DNA from: Larix kaempferi
Taxonomy: Eukaryota; Streptophyta; Pinopsida; Pinales; Pinaceae
Assembly (NCBI GenBank): GCA_027924585.1
Contig: BSBM01000150.1
Coordinates: 13,693,001-13,757,000 of the forward strand
Direction of reading: 5' to 3'
Length of the DNA: 64,000 nucleotides
In this document: one piece after another, positions 25,374-38,458 of the stretch
Numbering within the stretch: the stretch's first letter is position 1
How the letters are laid out: each line of letters begins with the position of its first letter
Translations under genes and position numbers: made by a program
Notes under the pieces: model-generated
The model's database searches: none
Told to the model about the DNA's origin: nothing
What the model saw: the letters and a program-made list of their open reading frames with translations, nothing else

Positions 25374-26561
25374 TGAAGATTTTCTGCAATTTACTGTTTG
25401 CTGGTTTATGTCAACATTTCGTGGTTTTCACTTACAACCGGTTTTGCATTGGCTGTAAGTTACTTATGAAACTTTCAGTAACAATTAAACACATAGTAAA
25501 AATGCACTAATAGGCTGAAAAACACATTTAACAATCACACCATTAAATGATAGACTCAGAAATTTTTGGCCAAAATCAAGCCCTGGAAAAACCCCCACGG
25601 CGAAAACCAGTTAGAGAGAGAGAGAGATTTATTTCTTTAGTAATCTAGTACATAAATTTTACAGCAGAAATTTTACTTATCTCCACCGTGAAAATTTCAC
25701 TCAGTCAACAATATTGAAATCTGTGCCAATCTGGAATCTCGATTTTTGTGCAAAAGAGTGCCTCGATTTCTGTGCAGAAGTACACAATCCGTATTGTACT
25801 GTCCTCGAAAACTGTGCAGAAAATCTTGATTTCTGTGCCACCAAACTGCCAGGAAAACCGTGCCAACAATCCTCAGTATCTGTGCCAAATTTTCTGCCTC
25901 GATAACTATGCAAGATATCTCGGGATTTGTGCCCAGAAGTCACCTCGGTCTGCGTGCAGCTGCCTGGGAAACTGTGCCCAGAAATAACCTCAAAATTTGT
26001 GCAGAGTTTTACCTTGAAAAATGTGCCAACAGACTGCTAAACTAAGCTCCTCGATTTCTGTGCTGTACGGCCTTCAATAAATGCAGTTGTACGGTACCTT
26101 GAAAACTGTGCTTCACTTCTACTGCCTCAGAATGCGTGCCACTGAAAAAATCACCCAGCTATGAATCTGTACTGTTCATTAATGCTTGATTGCTGCCTTG
26201 AAATGCGTGCCAAGCCCTAGCAGCTCTCTCTTCCTCTCTCAGCTCTTCTCTCTTCTCAAAATGTGAAAAGTGAATGGGTTTGCCTCCCTCAACCCTTTTT
26301 GTCTAAACCCTAAGTGGGAATCTAATCCAACGGTGGTGAAAGATCCAATCCAATGGCTAAGATTCAATGAGAGTAAAAATCACATTTATTTAAATCACTT
26401 AAATAAATTTCACTCACCCTCTTAAATTTATCAAAAAGTGACTTTAACTTTATAAAGTCTCATTAAGTAGCTTTTAATGTGAGGGTCACCTTTTTCCCCC
26501 TTCTAAGTGACTTAGGCAAAAAGTTACTTAGGGAACACTTCCCTAGGTACAAAAACTAACA
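25374..26561 (-). mobile_element. Solo LTR F (Copia-like) inside D1
   Basis: A 1.2-kb LTR; on the minus strand it starts TGTTAGTTTTTG and ends ATCTTCA. The target duplication CAAGT is perfect (25369-25373 and 26562-26566). It shares U3 blocks with LTR H (63093 on), for example the AAGTGAT-TTAAATA block near 26385. Positions 25715-26170 form a degenerate repeat array around CCTCGATTTCTGTGCAGA. Several overlapping frames on both strands there are repeat artefacts. Confidence 0.85.
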
Positions 26562-28944
26562 CAAGTGACCCAAGTGGGGCTCAACCCTCAAAATGAGGAA
26601 TGGGAACTACAAGGTGAAAATCACTAAAGTGAAGCACTAGGGGTAGGTTATCAACTGTAGAGATTAAGGATCAAGTGGGATCTCACCTACCCAGGTGCTA
26701 GATCTAGCAAAACTCACCCAACCAAGAAGTGCGACCTCACTTGGAGAGGCTAATTTGCCTTGGGAAATGGGTCAAATGAAGGCCAATCCTCACCAAACTA
26801 TAGATCCGAATTGCCGTGGATGCTATAGAGGTGGGTTTTAAATATCTTATCCAAAAGCCAAGTAGATCTAAGTAGATCTGAGAAAATGTAAAATGAGGGT
26901 TTGAAATATTAGGGTTTTAACAATGAAGTAGCTATGCCAATGGATTGGAACCAAGACAAGAAGAACAAACCTGTGGATCTTAGTTGGATAACCTTGTGGA
27001 TGCCTTGATGATGATGATCTATGCAAACCCGATCAATTTGAAGCAATTTGAAGGAGTTTTCTATGAAATCGATTTGCCCAAGGAAGCCAATGCGTCCTCC
27101 CTCTTGCACAATAAACGTCAACAATATTAGATTTATTGCAGCAAGAGATAAAGACTAATGCTACAGAAGAAATAACAAGAGAATATCATAGATCACAATG
27201 ATACTAATGATAACCCCCTGATACAAGCGAATGCCAAGCCAAGCGAGTTGAGGAAGCCCTGCAAAAACGCCTAAGATGAATTCGCCCTCTTGTAGACAAG
27301 ACAAAGTTTCCATGAAAAATAGATCTTTCAACAAATGCCCAAATGCTAGGATACAATAGACTTTCCAATCACCATCTAAGAACACTAAAGGCAAAGGAGA
27401 CCACAAGAATTTCCACAGAAGAGTTTTTCTTTATCAAGATTCCAAGAGCCAAAGATTGTTTACGATGAGAAGCTCTCTCCTTTAAATAGGATGGAGAGAA
27501 GCCAAAATCCTAACCACTTTTTGAATGAGTGGCTAAGATTAAAAGATCAAAAGATCTAATCAATGGTTGAAATGAGCTCAACAATATAATACATGGATCA
27601 CTAATAAAATAATACATCAATGGACCAAATCGCCCTAGGAGAGGGGGTCCCACCAAAAGTGAATGACAAAACATAAGATCTAGCTCATGGTGGGTCCAAG
27701 GGGTAATTTCTAACACCCTTGGTCAATCCCCATGGCACAATATCCAAAAATAATCAAGCTAGACACCAAATCGTGCCTCTCTGGGTAAGTTGTGAGCCTT
27801 TGGAGGCTCCAGAAAATCATATAAAATGCCAAAAGTGATGGGTGTGGGTCCCACTGAAAGCTGAAACTGCTGGAGAAGGTGTGGAAGACATCCCACTCAT
27901 CATCACAAGTCATCCCATGCCAATCCTTTGCCTCAGTAGCCCAAATCAAATCCTTCAGTAGCTATTTTTACCATTTCTGATCTACTTTGGGAAGTGTGAA
28001 ACTGCCCAAACCGCCTCCTGGAGTGCCTGCGCTGTCAAGGTGAGGCCACCAGGCTCTTTGGGAGGGGGGTAATATGGTAAAATCAAGTGGCTGGACCACC
28101 CTCTCCATGCACAACGCCCTAGGTGAACTCATCAACTCTCTGCTCTATTCTGACAGGGCCTCTGATAGGCCAAAACTGGACTAGGATAGCCAAATGAGGC
28201 TAAACATCACTGTAACTGCCCGGAACTGAAAATAGACTGTCCCATTGGACTCAGAAGGTCCAAATCCATCTAAGATGTGTACTCATACACCATATAGACC
28301 TCTACATGGTAAAAAAAATACTCATCATATCTAGCAGACCAAATAATAATAATCTGTAAAAGTGCTGAAAAGCACAAATCATCGTCATAAGCCTGAAACC
28401 ACTGCATTGAACCACCATGGTGACCTGTACCAGACCATATATCATATCTCTGTATAATTCAGGCTATCATCACAATGTTGCAAGGTGTCAAAGGTTAAAG
28501 CATGCTTTACAATCCATTCAAATAACAATTATAACAAAAGTAATCATTACTGGCGATCTAAATCCAAATATATAAGGTCATTAATTATTATTTATAACTC
28601 AGACTAGACTTTCAAGACCATACTTTCTTCATAGTTGTGATCAATTTGCTAGTGAAGGGTGAAGGATTAAATAAAAATGGCTAGGCCAAGGGAGGACTTA
28701 TTGACTCAACACCGTGACACTTTGGATATGGAAAAGGGAATACACACCATAGCATATACTGGACAAGCAAAAACACAGGGAATGGTGGTGTCTCACAAAT
28801 GGGTAAGTTGTTCAAAGAGTGTTTATTCACCTTGGCAGATGCTCACAATCCATAATACAAATGAGGCCAGCAATCTTTTTGATATAGAGTTTAAGTTGTT
28901 CCATTGCTTTTTGGGCCTATAGTTTGCATAGCCTTTGATCTATG

Positions 28945-28960
28945 TGTGTTTATAAACACA
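28945..28960. promoter_or_regulatory. Conserved palindromic hairpin in D1
   Basis: The perfect 16-bp palindrome TGTGTTTATAAACACA, identical in D2 (52199-52214) and D3 (60131-60146), flanked by arms ATCTATG / TATAGAT. In D2/D3 the arms are ATCCATG / CATGGAT. The core TTTATAAA could also act as a TATA element. Confidence 0.65.
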
Positions 28961-29570
28961 TTGTATAGATTTACATTTTACATAAGGCTTCTTATTGCAG
29001 GTGTGTTTTTAAGGCACTTGTTTACCTGAGCACTTCCAGGTGTGTTTTTTAGACATCTTGTTTACCCGGGTATTACATTTCACAATAGATATAACATTTG
29101 ATATTTCTTGCCAGTTTCATTTGGCTTTTCACAATAGATACAACATTTCCTTTTCACAGTTTGTATTCATGGCAGTACTATCTGTTTCAGGTTTAGCCAA
29201 CAACATCTTTAGTGACTAGGGGGACTTCGTGCCAGTGCCAAACATCGGGACAACCGACTAGAATGATTTAGGCCTACAATCCAACTCACCAAAGGTAAGT
29301 TTTGTCACCAACTCAGAGCCGAGACACAATAAATAAGGAAGCTCATCCAATACAAAGGCTATATTGGGGAAAGGTCCTCCATGTCACTAGTCAAGTAGTA
29401 AGTCAAGGTAAATAACAAATTGGGTGGGTAATGGATGGATGAAGACAGTGAGTAATGAGACCAACACTAGCAAGCCAAAGTATGGTGGGAATGATCACCT
29501 CTAATCTCCCTAAGGAGGGTAAAACCGATGAGTATAAGTCAAGAACTTCTAAGTGTGAGTAGGGACAATA

Positions 29571-29611
<41 letters not shown>

Positions 29612-29988
29612 TACAACCAGGTCCACATATCTATATGATTGCCAGATCATGATACTAAATGCTAAGACATGCTACAAGAATGAATATAAAAGCAATATAA
29701 CCATAACACCAATATATACCTGCTGAGTCATATACCTGATTGCTCATCATCTTAACCACATCTGTCCTCTGAAATTGCTGCTGTAACTCTGGGCAATACT
29801 GACTACTCTGTATAAATGGCTAAATGGCTACATTGGTCATCTCTCTGAGTGTCCTGAAACTCAGTCATGGCATGGGGAAGAAAACTGCTGTCCATAATTT
29901 GATAGTGATCCATAATAGATGCTCATCTCAGCATCTCAATGCAAGGGAACTGGCTGAATAGTGTACTAGAATCTGAAAATAATGTATG

Positions 29989-30001
29989 GTAGCCCGGCTA
30001 C
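29989..30001 (-). other. LTR-terminal hairpin of D1
   Basis: Stem GTAGC / GCTAC with a 3-nt loop, 16 nt inside the LTR 5' end, the same offset as in D0 but with a different stem and loop sequence. Confidence 0.6.
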
Positions 30002-30017
30002 TATATATGTGATAACA

Positions 30018-30488
30018 AGTCCCATTGACAATTTGAGACAACCAATGACTTTGGTATTTAAGTTAAATATAGGGGAATAGTGAATACTTGGCAACTCTGA
30101 TTAGTACTTGGACATCCAAGGTGAAGCTCTGACCTCAATATGTTACTGTTGGGTCAGTTCCTTTTAATCTTATGTTCTGTTTACACTTCTCATTTTTGTT
30201 GTCTTTTTTCTCATTTTAAATGGTGGTAATATCTTCACATTATTTTGCATTGATATGTTTTTTCAATTTTGGGTTACCCATACATGTTAAAGAAACTATG
30301 CTTGAAATCACTCCTTTTAACAGGTTTGGCTATGACTATTGTTACTGTAGCCAAGGCTGCTCCTTGAAATGCTTTTCCCTTTCTAGTCCTGTTTGAGTGA
30401 TTCATGATGTTTTTCTTGTCTTTTTTTCTCATTTTAACTGGTGTAATATCTTCACATTATTTTGCATCGATATGTTTTTTGGGCTACT
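30018..30488. repeat. Host-like sequence with a second tandem duplication
   Basis: No gene recognised. A block beginning TTCTCATTTTAAATGG (about 30207) and containing TACCCATACATGTTAAAG (about 30275) recurs: its start at about 30427, and its remainder at 41289-41430 beyond solo LTR B. LTR B therefore inserted into the second copy of a roughly 220-bp tandem duplication. The T-rich composition fits an intron. Confidence 0.6.
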
Positions 30489-31713
30489 TGTTGCTACCTG
30501 GAATCACACCTGGGAAAATGCGGTAAAAATCTTCAAGCCGCTGGTGTGGCCTTGGGGGCAAGTCAGAGTCAAGTGCTGTCACCTGAAACTCAACTCCTCC
30601 GTCTAGGCTTACTCCTAGTGAAGCCAAGGGGGGTGGACCCTAAAAAGGTAAAAATAAAATCTAAGGGGTTAATCTATGAAAGATAAAGCAACTAATCTAG
30701 GAGTTAGAAAAAAATATTTCTAAGAATAAAGCACTATAAAAGATAAAATCATTCATTGTCCCACATCATCATTATCATTTGATACATAACATCCATCATC
30801 ATAAAATATCCAATAATAAGACCAGTGCTGATAAGTGGAGTCAAAAAATAAAGTGCTTGAAATGAAATAACGATGTTTTGCAATTGTTCTTGGTAAATTT
30901 TATTATTTTGTGGTAATGAGTTTTTATTATGGATGGGAGATTTCCAATATACCGTAAGGTACTGGAAATATGTCTGGAATTTGACAAGGTGGCTCCTCAC
31001 TTGGACATGTGGGCTAGATCGGAGTCTCTGGGAGGTGTTCAACACTATACCAAACGAGGGTATAGTCTAATGCTAAGCTGCAGGGAATCGCTCTAGCGCC
31101 CTCCGCTTCGCTCCCAATTCGTGATCTCGGAATCGCGATTCCTCATCGATTCCTCTCAGGACCTATTTCCCAATTCACGATTCCTTTGAGAAAAAACGAT
31201 CCCTGAAATTTTAGGAATCGGAATCGACGCTTCCAGATCGATTCCTCATCGATTCCTGAGCAATTTTGGGCAAAAGAAATCGCTCCCAAAAACGCTTCCT
31301 GAGCGAATCCGCGGGCTTGAGTCTGATTTTTCTCATTTTTTTTTTTTTTTTTTTTTTAGGGATTGGCTAGGGTTAATTTGGGCAAATAAAGTCTATTGGA
31401 CTCCATTTGGACTCATTCTATTCATCATTTCATTGATTTCACTTCTCTTGCTAGGGCTTTGAGTGGGTTTGCTAGTTGTTTGAGAGCAAATTTGTGGGAG
31501 CTTGGAGGGGAGATTGAAGGCTTCTACTTGTGAGAGCTTGGAAGGGAGATTGAAGGCTTCCATATAGACATTAAACCACCATTGAAGAGCTAAAGAGGTA
31601 GGCTCTAAAAACCCAATCTTTGTTTGTTTTTGAAAAAATATTTCAATATGTTAAAAAATTTAAACCTTGCAATGTTCTTTTCTCCTACTCTTTCTAATTT
31701 CTTCTTCTCCATC

Positions 31714-31868
31714 ATTCTATTGCAGGCAACAAGTGACTCTCATCTTGAATCAAGAAACATGATGGGTATGTGGTTATGGCTTTTGGTTCCACTTCTTCTC
31801 ATTATGATGGTGTTGAGAAGTAGATATGGTGGTGGTAGTGATGAGGGAGAAGAGGTAGAGAGTGACAC
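31714..31868 (+). pseudogene. hAT-2 transposase, 5' exon fragment
   Basis: An open frame ending in an acidic stretch (S-D-E-G-E-E-V-E-S-D) directly at the insertion point of LTR E. A good splice acceptor, CTATTGCAG, lies just before it at 31718-31726. The same frame continues after the LTR at 36114 into an acidic run and the BED finger, so this is the N-terminal exon of the hAT-2 transposase. The start codon was not determined; a leader intron is likely. Confidence 0.5.
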
Positions 31869-34800
31869 TGTTGTCCGCCAGATTGCACACCAGCAGCGGA
31901 AATCTTTCGAAAGCTGTCTCTTCACTACAAGTGAGAGAGGTGTGGCCTTGGGGGCAAGCAATGAGCCAGGTACTGTCACCTGAATCCCAGCTCCTCCGTT
32001 TAGGCAAACTCCTAACGAAGCCAAGGGGGGTAGTCCCTACAAAGAGTTGTCTATGGCTCAATGTTTTAAGTGTTAAGAATGTATGGTGATGCGGATGGAT
32101 GTTGTTTAGGAGTTTTAGTGATGAAAGACACACGACTTACTTTTAAATAAAACACAAGATAAGATGCAATCCACGTTGCGAAACAGTATATAAAGACTTG
32201 AGATAATTAAGAAGCATCCACAGATAAAAATTAAATGATAAAAGGACCAGTGCCTTATCCAATGGGTAACAGAGTCAAGATAATTGAATTGTAGTGCTGG
32301 GGGATGCTGAAAAGTAAGTCTTGATAGTAACTGTTCGTGAGACCGTTGTGCAAATTATCTTGGTAAATTTCAAAGTTTTAATGGTCTTGATTATTAGGAT
32401 AAAACCAAGGATATTCAAGAGAAAGTCCGGAAAAGACAGTATCAAGTGCCTCCGTTCAAGGACATGTCGAGCCACCCAGTGCTCTAGCCAGGTCGTGCAA
32501 TGCTAACCAGCAAACTAGAGGCTGAACATGGAATCCCGGCGCCCCCACTAGGAGATTACCCACTGAACTTATCTTATCACTCAAATCCAGATTGGTTGGT
32601 TATGGGGGTGAAAGTTTGATTAGTTATCACTTATGAATTTAACAAGTCTTCCACCTTTCTGAGTATTAGCCCAACCGTTTCCTGTTGGCAGAGCATACGG
32701 GTGTTGGACGATCAACCAAAAATAAATTTATTAGGGGGAAAATGTGGGTTAAAATATTTTATTATTTTATAGTACTTGTTCAACTCTCCGACAGAGAGCG
32801 CTCTTGACTTGATCTTAGACCACAATTCAAGAGACTTCCTAATTTAAAAATGCCTAATGCAGGGGGAAAATGCAAGTCTATATGCTCTTCGACAAAGAGT
32901 GCTCTTGACTTGGATTTGGCCAAGTTCAAGAGACTTTGTTCGTTTTAAGAAACAAGTAGCAGTTGTGATAACAAGATACTTCAACTTTGTAATACATAAA
33001 TCATGTGAAAGCTCAAATAGATGTGAGATATTGCTAACATGCTACTTGCAAAATAAAATGAAACTTTACTTAGTGTTCTACCAAACAAATTTATTCTAAA
33101 GGTGGGATCAACCTCCGAACAAGGTCAACCACTATAAACTGTCAGTCCTGGAAACTTTCCAGCTAGCTAGATGTCCACAAGAAGCTGATGGGGGAACGAG
33201 AAGCTACCACAAAACTATGTGGCCTTTGGGATGCAATCCCAAAGTTAGCTTACTCTAGTCAAGACTTGGAAGAGAAATTAATCTAAGTACAGAAATAAAG
33301 ACTAATCTATGAACTTGAAAAAAGATGAGATCTAAACTAAGCATGCACAACACTCTTCCCCAAATGGGGAAGAAAACCAAAAAAGTGGAGGCCTCCTCCA
33401 CTTGAACTTTTATTAACTTGATTACAAATGCCTTGGGTTTGAAACCCTTGAAGGACTTTTGAGAGATAGATAATACTTGGAAAAATAAAGAAGAAACAAG
33501 TCTTTGCTTGCTTTTACAAAGGATAAGTACATCAAGTTTTGATCATTCTCATGGTCTCTTCGCTTTATTTCTTTTGCTTAGATCTCACTTCTTCAAAGCT
33601 CTTTCAAGTTTCCTCCTTTCAAAGCATCTACACAAGTCTTAGAAATTCTCAACCAAGGCACCCATTAATCATTAGATCAAGACAAAATCTTGAAGCTATT
33701 TAAACTAGAGTCTACAAAAGACTTCAAAAAATTAGTTTATGAGATTTTTTATTTCAAAAATGCATAAAAGAAAAAACGGATCAGCGAACAACATATGCTT
33801 AAAAAATGATGAGAAAGAGATCTAAAATGTAAAATTTTTGAAATATTTTTGTATGGAAAAATCTGTCTTTTAAATGGAAACAAAAATCTAACAAGTATGA
33901 GCTATACTAATGCCAAAGAATGAGATCTAATTATCAAAAGAAAGACTAAACTTTAACAACTACTACACTTAAGCAATTCGTTTTTTGTGTCTTATGTGTT
34001 TTTAGGGATTTTGGAAAGGTGGACGAGAGGAGTCTTGGAGAAAAAACGAATGGAGGGATGATTGGACAAAGATGAGGATTGGAAAAAACGAATGGGTGAA
34101 GAGTAGGGTAAAACGAATGGAGGAAGGAAGGGTAAAACGAATGGATGAGGAAATAAGGAATGAGTGGGAAGATGGAAAGATCAAGTGGAACACTTGATGG
34201 CTTAAGAACACTATCCAAGAAACCCTTCCAGCTAGCTGGATGATACGCCTGCAATAGTGTTGAAGAGAGCACAAGGGACAAATCCCAAGTTATTTCCCAA
34301 GGATGAAGGAGCTTCAACCTTATGGAAAATTCTTAGCTAGGCTTAACAAAAGAAATAAAAAGAGAAGGGGATAAGAGATAAATGGGTTGAAAAAGGTAAG
34401 GGGAATGGACTAGAAGAGGGAAGTTTTAGAACCAAGTAACCAGTTTGAAGTTTTGAATAATGGATGGATTTCAAACTCAACACTTCTTTACCAAAATTCC
34501 AATGCTTAAGATTGACTTTGGGAGATCCTGAAATGCACACAAATGTTAGGAAAAAGGTCTTTGAAGAGATGAGAGATGCACCCAAGCTCAAGCCTCTCTT
34601 CAACCTATGAGATCTGCACAAGAAATTTCTCACAAACACACCTTGATCAAATATTGTATGTAAAGCAAAATGAGATTAGAAGAGTATAAATATTTCCAAC
34701 TACAGTCTACTCCTTCCAAATTACATAGAACCCCAACATCAATGGACAAGTTGAACCCAAATGCCCACCCTATGGGCTTAAGAAAGCCTTCTAAGCTAAA

Positions 34801-36108
34801 TAATTGATCAAAGTAATGAAATATGAGCAATAAACAAATACAATATCACCTTAGAATAGATGAAGCATTTCCATAACAAGCATCAACACCATTTGGACCT
34901 CCAAAGTCGCTTTTATTTCCAAATAGCAATAGCTAGAACACGATTACAAATTGGCAGAGTAAGTTTGCCCAAAAGATCCATGAAGAGAAAGCCCAAATGG
35001 CCTCTCTTATATAACAAAACTCAATGCTAAAACCCTAATTCGAATTGGTGATGAAGAGAGCCAAAAACTCCATCAAAAACCAATCAAATCCATGTCAACA
35101 CCAACCAAATCGAGCTTGGAGTCTTAACTCATCTTTAAACTTGAGTTTGGAGCCCATAATTTGAGGAAGGAGCCCCACATGCATTGATTTCATAATCCAA
35201 CAACCCATTAATCAATTGCCAAATCACAAAAACGAATTTGCATGAAGGTGGGCGAATTTCTCAATTGTAGATCACTCCCAGTGCTCCAAAACTGACCTGA
35301 ATCATCATAAATGCTTTTTGCCATGTCATTTTGACTTTTACTTTATTCAATTTGGCCTTTTTTGGAGAGATTTAAAGTATCTCCAATTATTATTTTTTGA
35401 ATATTTTAATTAATATTTCTCATTTTTTGATTTTTTGAGAAAATATTAATTATGAGGCCAAATAATTGTTTGAAATTTAGGGTTAGATGGTCCATAGGTC
35501 ATGTGTGATTTTTGGCTTATGAAACAAGCCATCAACCACTGAATTCAGACCTCGGACGACTGACATATTACAAATTATTATTTCTCTATTTAAACTATAG
35601 AGAAATTTATTAAATTTAAAAAATAATTAAAAAACCCAAACTCGACAGACCCGGTAAATTTTTTTCTGAGGGTCCTAGAGACTTGGGACATGACCAAAAC
35701 CTATTCTAATAGTGTCTAGTAGGCTTATATACATTAGTTGGACTCTAACAACCCCCCATGGCCAAAATTTTCAAAATCGGGCATTCCAGCTTTGGAGGAG
35801 CGGGAGAAAACCTCATCGATTATAGCTCGGCTATAAGCAAAGTATAATTGACAAGGGAAAAAACTCCCTGGAATACCTTAGTTGCTTAATCAAGTCATGG
35901 GGAACCGAGACACTCAGATCCTACTAGCACACTTTATTACAAACCCCCATGGGGCCATGGTCATGTCGACTCAAAAATAAAACTGGCTAGCCAAAACTGG
36001 CTAACTGCTGCATTCTGAAACCCAGATACTCTGGAAGTGAACACTGATGTGTTCCAACACTGGCGACTCAATAAGGTTTCAACTATTTGTACAAAATAGG
36101 TGATAACA
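31869..36108 (-). mobile_element. Solo LTR E, inserted in the hAT-2 transposase
   Basis: A 4.2-kb LTR, TGTTGTCCGCC to GGTGATAACA, with a perfect target duplication GACAC (31864-31868 and 36109-36113). The left end shares the GTGGCCTTGGGGGCAAG block with element A and LTR B; the right end has the TGATAACA terminus of family D, so it is a relative of both. No internal genes. Frames such as 33946-34317 have no domain; the area 34010-34160 has short AACGAATGG repeats that explain them. Confidence 0.85.
36083..36099 (-). other. LTR-terminal hairpin of LTR E
   Basis: Stem CTATTT / AAATAG with a 5-nt loop, 9 nt inside the LTR 5' end on the element strand. Confidence 0.5.
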
Positions 36109-38458
36109 GACACATACCATGGATAAGAGGAGGAAGAGGAAGAGGGTGATGATGATGAGAATGAGAGTGATCAGGGGCAAAAACAAAAAGACACAACACC
36201 GTTGTGGAAGTATGTGACAAGGCTTGGGGGAGGGAGAGGGGATGGAATTGCAAAGTTTATAGACCCCCATTGTAATAAAACTTACATAGGTTCATATAAC
36301 TAGGTGAGAAAGCATTTGTGTGGGATTATGCCATGCGATCAAGTTAAGGCTACTGAAGTCAAAACCTGTGACAAAGTGCCAACGAAAGAGAGAATCAAAT
36401 ACAAGATGGAAGAAGAGGCCGCTCAAAACAATTCCAAGAGATCAAGGGTTGAATCTAAATCCCCACAAAGAATGTTTGGTAGTAGAACTGGATCATCATT
36501 GGCTCGATCAGGACCCTCATCTCCCCATGGTAGTGGAATCTCGCCTATGCGAAGAACATTATCGGATTTCCTTGACCAAGGTTGTAGAGATGATGTGGAT
36601 TCAAAAGTTTATAGGTTTCTCTATGCATGTGATGTGTCATTCAATGTTCTTCGCTCACCCTATTGACATGAAATGGTACAAGCCATCAATGGTGCCCCTA
36701 AAGGATACAGAAGCCCTGGGTATGACAAAGCTAGAACCGTGGGACTTGACAGGGAAAGAGCGAAAATCAATGGTGCTCTTGGAAAGTTTACAAATGATTG
36801 GTCCAACTATGGGGTATCCATTGTATCTGATCGATGGACAAATATTAAAGGAAAGCCATTGATATATATTCTTGGCGTTTCTACCAGCGGTGCGATCTTC
36901 CTTTCATCCCATGACTACTCATATCGCTACAATACCAGTATTAATATTGCACAACCTTTACTTAAACCAATTCAGGAGATTGGGCCATACAATGTCATTC
37001 AAGTCATCACTGATAATGCTGCTAATTGTAAGGTAGCAGGAGCAATCATTGAGGATAAGTATCCCAACATATTTTGGTCAGGGTGTTTGGTTCACACATT
37101 GAACCTTTTGATGCATGATATTGTTAAGATGAAGGACCCTAAGTACCGATGGATTGGTGCCTTGTACAAGAGGTAAGAAAATGATCAAATTTATTACCAA
37201 TCATGGCATGGCCCACCACATTTTTCGTAATCACTCTAGGTTGGAGCTATTGAAGATTGCAAAGACTAGATTTGCTAGCTACTACCTCACCTTCAGGAGG
37301 CTTTTGAAGGTAAGAGAGGCATTGGCTGGCTAGTATGGTCTCAAGTGATCCATGGCAAGAATTAAAAGATAGAACTGCAAGCACAACTAATAGACATGAC
37401 TTTCAGGAGGTGGAGGACACCGTTCTTGATGGTCATTTTTGGTCACAGGTTAAGCATGTTAGCCATTTTATAACATGATTCGTTTTGCAGATACAGATCA
37501 ACCGGTGATTGGGGAGGTCTATGAGCAGATGGATAGCATGCTTGGTCAAATCAAAGACATTGTTGAGCAAAGAGATGCAATCTTGTATGACCATATTCAT
37601 AAACATGTGGTCAAAAGGTCGGATAATCTAAATGTTCCACTCCATGCCCTTGCATATGTCCTTACCCCAAAATACTATTCTCCAATTTGGTTGGCCCAAC
37701 CTGCATTTGGGGGTGGAGTTAGGAAAAAACCCCACACAGATCCAGAGGTGCAAAATGGGTATATGCTTGCATTAGACAAGTTGGTCCATGATGAGGATGA
37801 GTGTGCTCAAGTACGGAGTGAATTGAGTGAATACATCAGTGAGCATGGAGTCTTTGGTACCTTGCATGCAACCAAAGATCGAGATAGATTGGATCCTATC
37901 TGTTGGTGGAACATGTATGGCTTTGGAGCCTCATATTTGCAGAAATTGGCGGTGAGGGTGCTTTCACAGGTTTTTAATAGCTCTTCTTCGGAGAGGTGTT
38001 GGAGCACCGACAACTTCATCCACAGTGTAAAGAGAAATAGTTTGAATGTAGAACGCGCAGAAAGCTTGGTTTATGTGCACTACAACTAGAGGTTGTGGTC
38101 TCATTGTTGTGAGGCGACCAAGAATGATAGAACATTTTTGACTTGGGACAACAATCCAGAGGAGGCTAATGTGGAGGATGGAGCCATAGCATTAGAGCGC
38201 TTGGAGGCTGAACTATTGGGTGATCATGATGATCCAATTCATACTACAGGTACCCATACAGAGATGCCACCCCCAAGCAGCAACAACTTTCCAAATGCAG
38301 TAGTTTTTCCTTTAGCTTCACAACGTCCAACAGTCCGTGGGGGCCATTCATCTTCTTCTCATGTTCCACGATCACTTCAGCAGGTCCTATTCCACCTAGA
38401 TCACGAGAAAAGAAATTGGAAGTTTCTCGTGGAAAGTGGAAAGCTTAGCAGATACTAG
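36109..38458 (+). pseudogene. hAT-2 transposase, main part, several lesions
   Basis: hAT transposase with an acidic run (36132-36170), a BED finger (36195-36320: L-W-K-Y-V, H-C-N-K, G-S-Y, H-L-C-G-I, with the first finger Cys apparently lost), DUF659 (36673-37176: V-S-D-R-W-T where D-G-W-T is usual, and I-T-D-N-A-A), and a C-terminal dimerisation region (37890-38090: C-W-W, S-S-S-S-E-R-C-W-S-T). Lesions: stops at about 36132, 36299 and TGA 36664-36666, frameshifts near 37170 and 37330, and TAG 38087-38089. The tail runs to 38458. A short intron ending near 37487 cannot be excluded. It is more decayed than hAT-1 and certainly inactive. Confidence 0.85.

Larger units (their letters stand above)
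24635..30017 (-). mobile_element. Solo LTR D1 (family D), with LTR F nested
   Basis: Ends TGTTATCACC and GTGATAACA, with a perfect 5-bp target duplication AGTCC at 24630-24634 and 30018-30022. It is 5.4 kb, or about 4.2 kb without LTR F. No internal genes. Blocks at 28680-28820 and 29210-29420 correspond to D2/D3. A TA microsatellite lies at about 29573-29607. Small frames such as 28677-28922 have no family match and fall in LTR sequence. Confidence 0.85.

Noticed and set aside
25697-26045. Several overlapping frames rich in repeated words
   Set aside because: They translate the short-repeat array of LTR F in different frames.
33946-34317. 123-codon frame
   Set aside because: Antisense to AACGAATGG-type repeats in LTR E, no domain.
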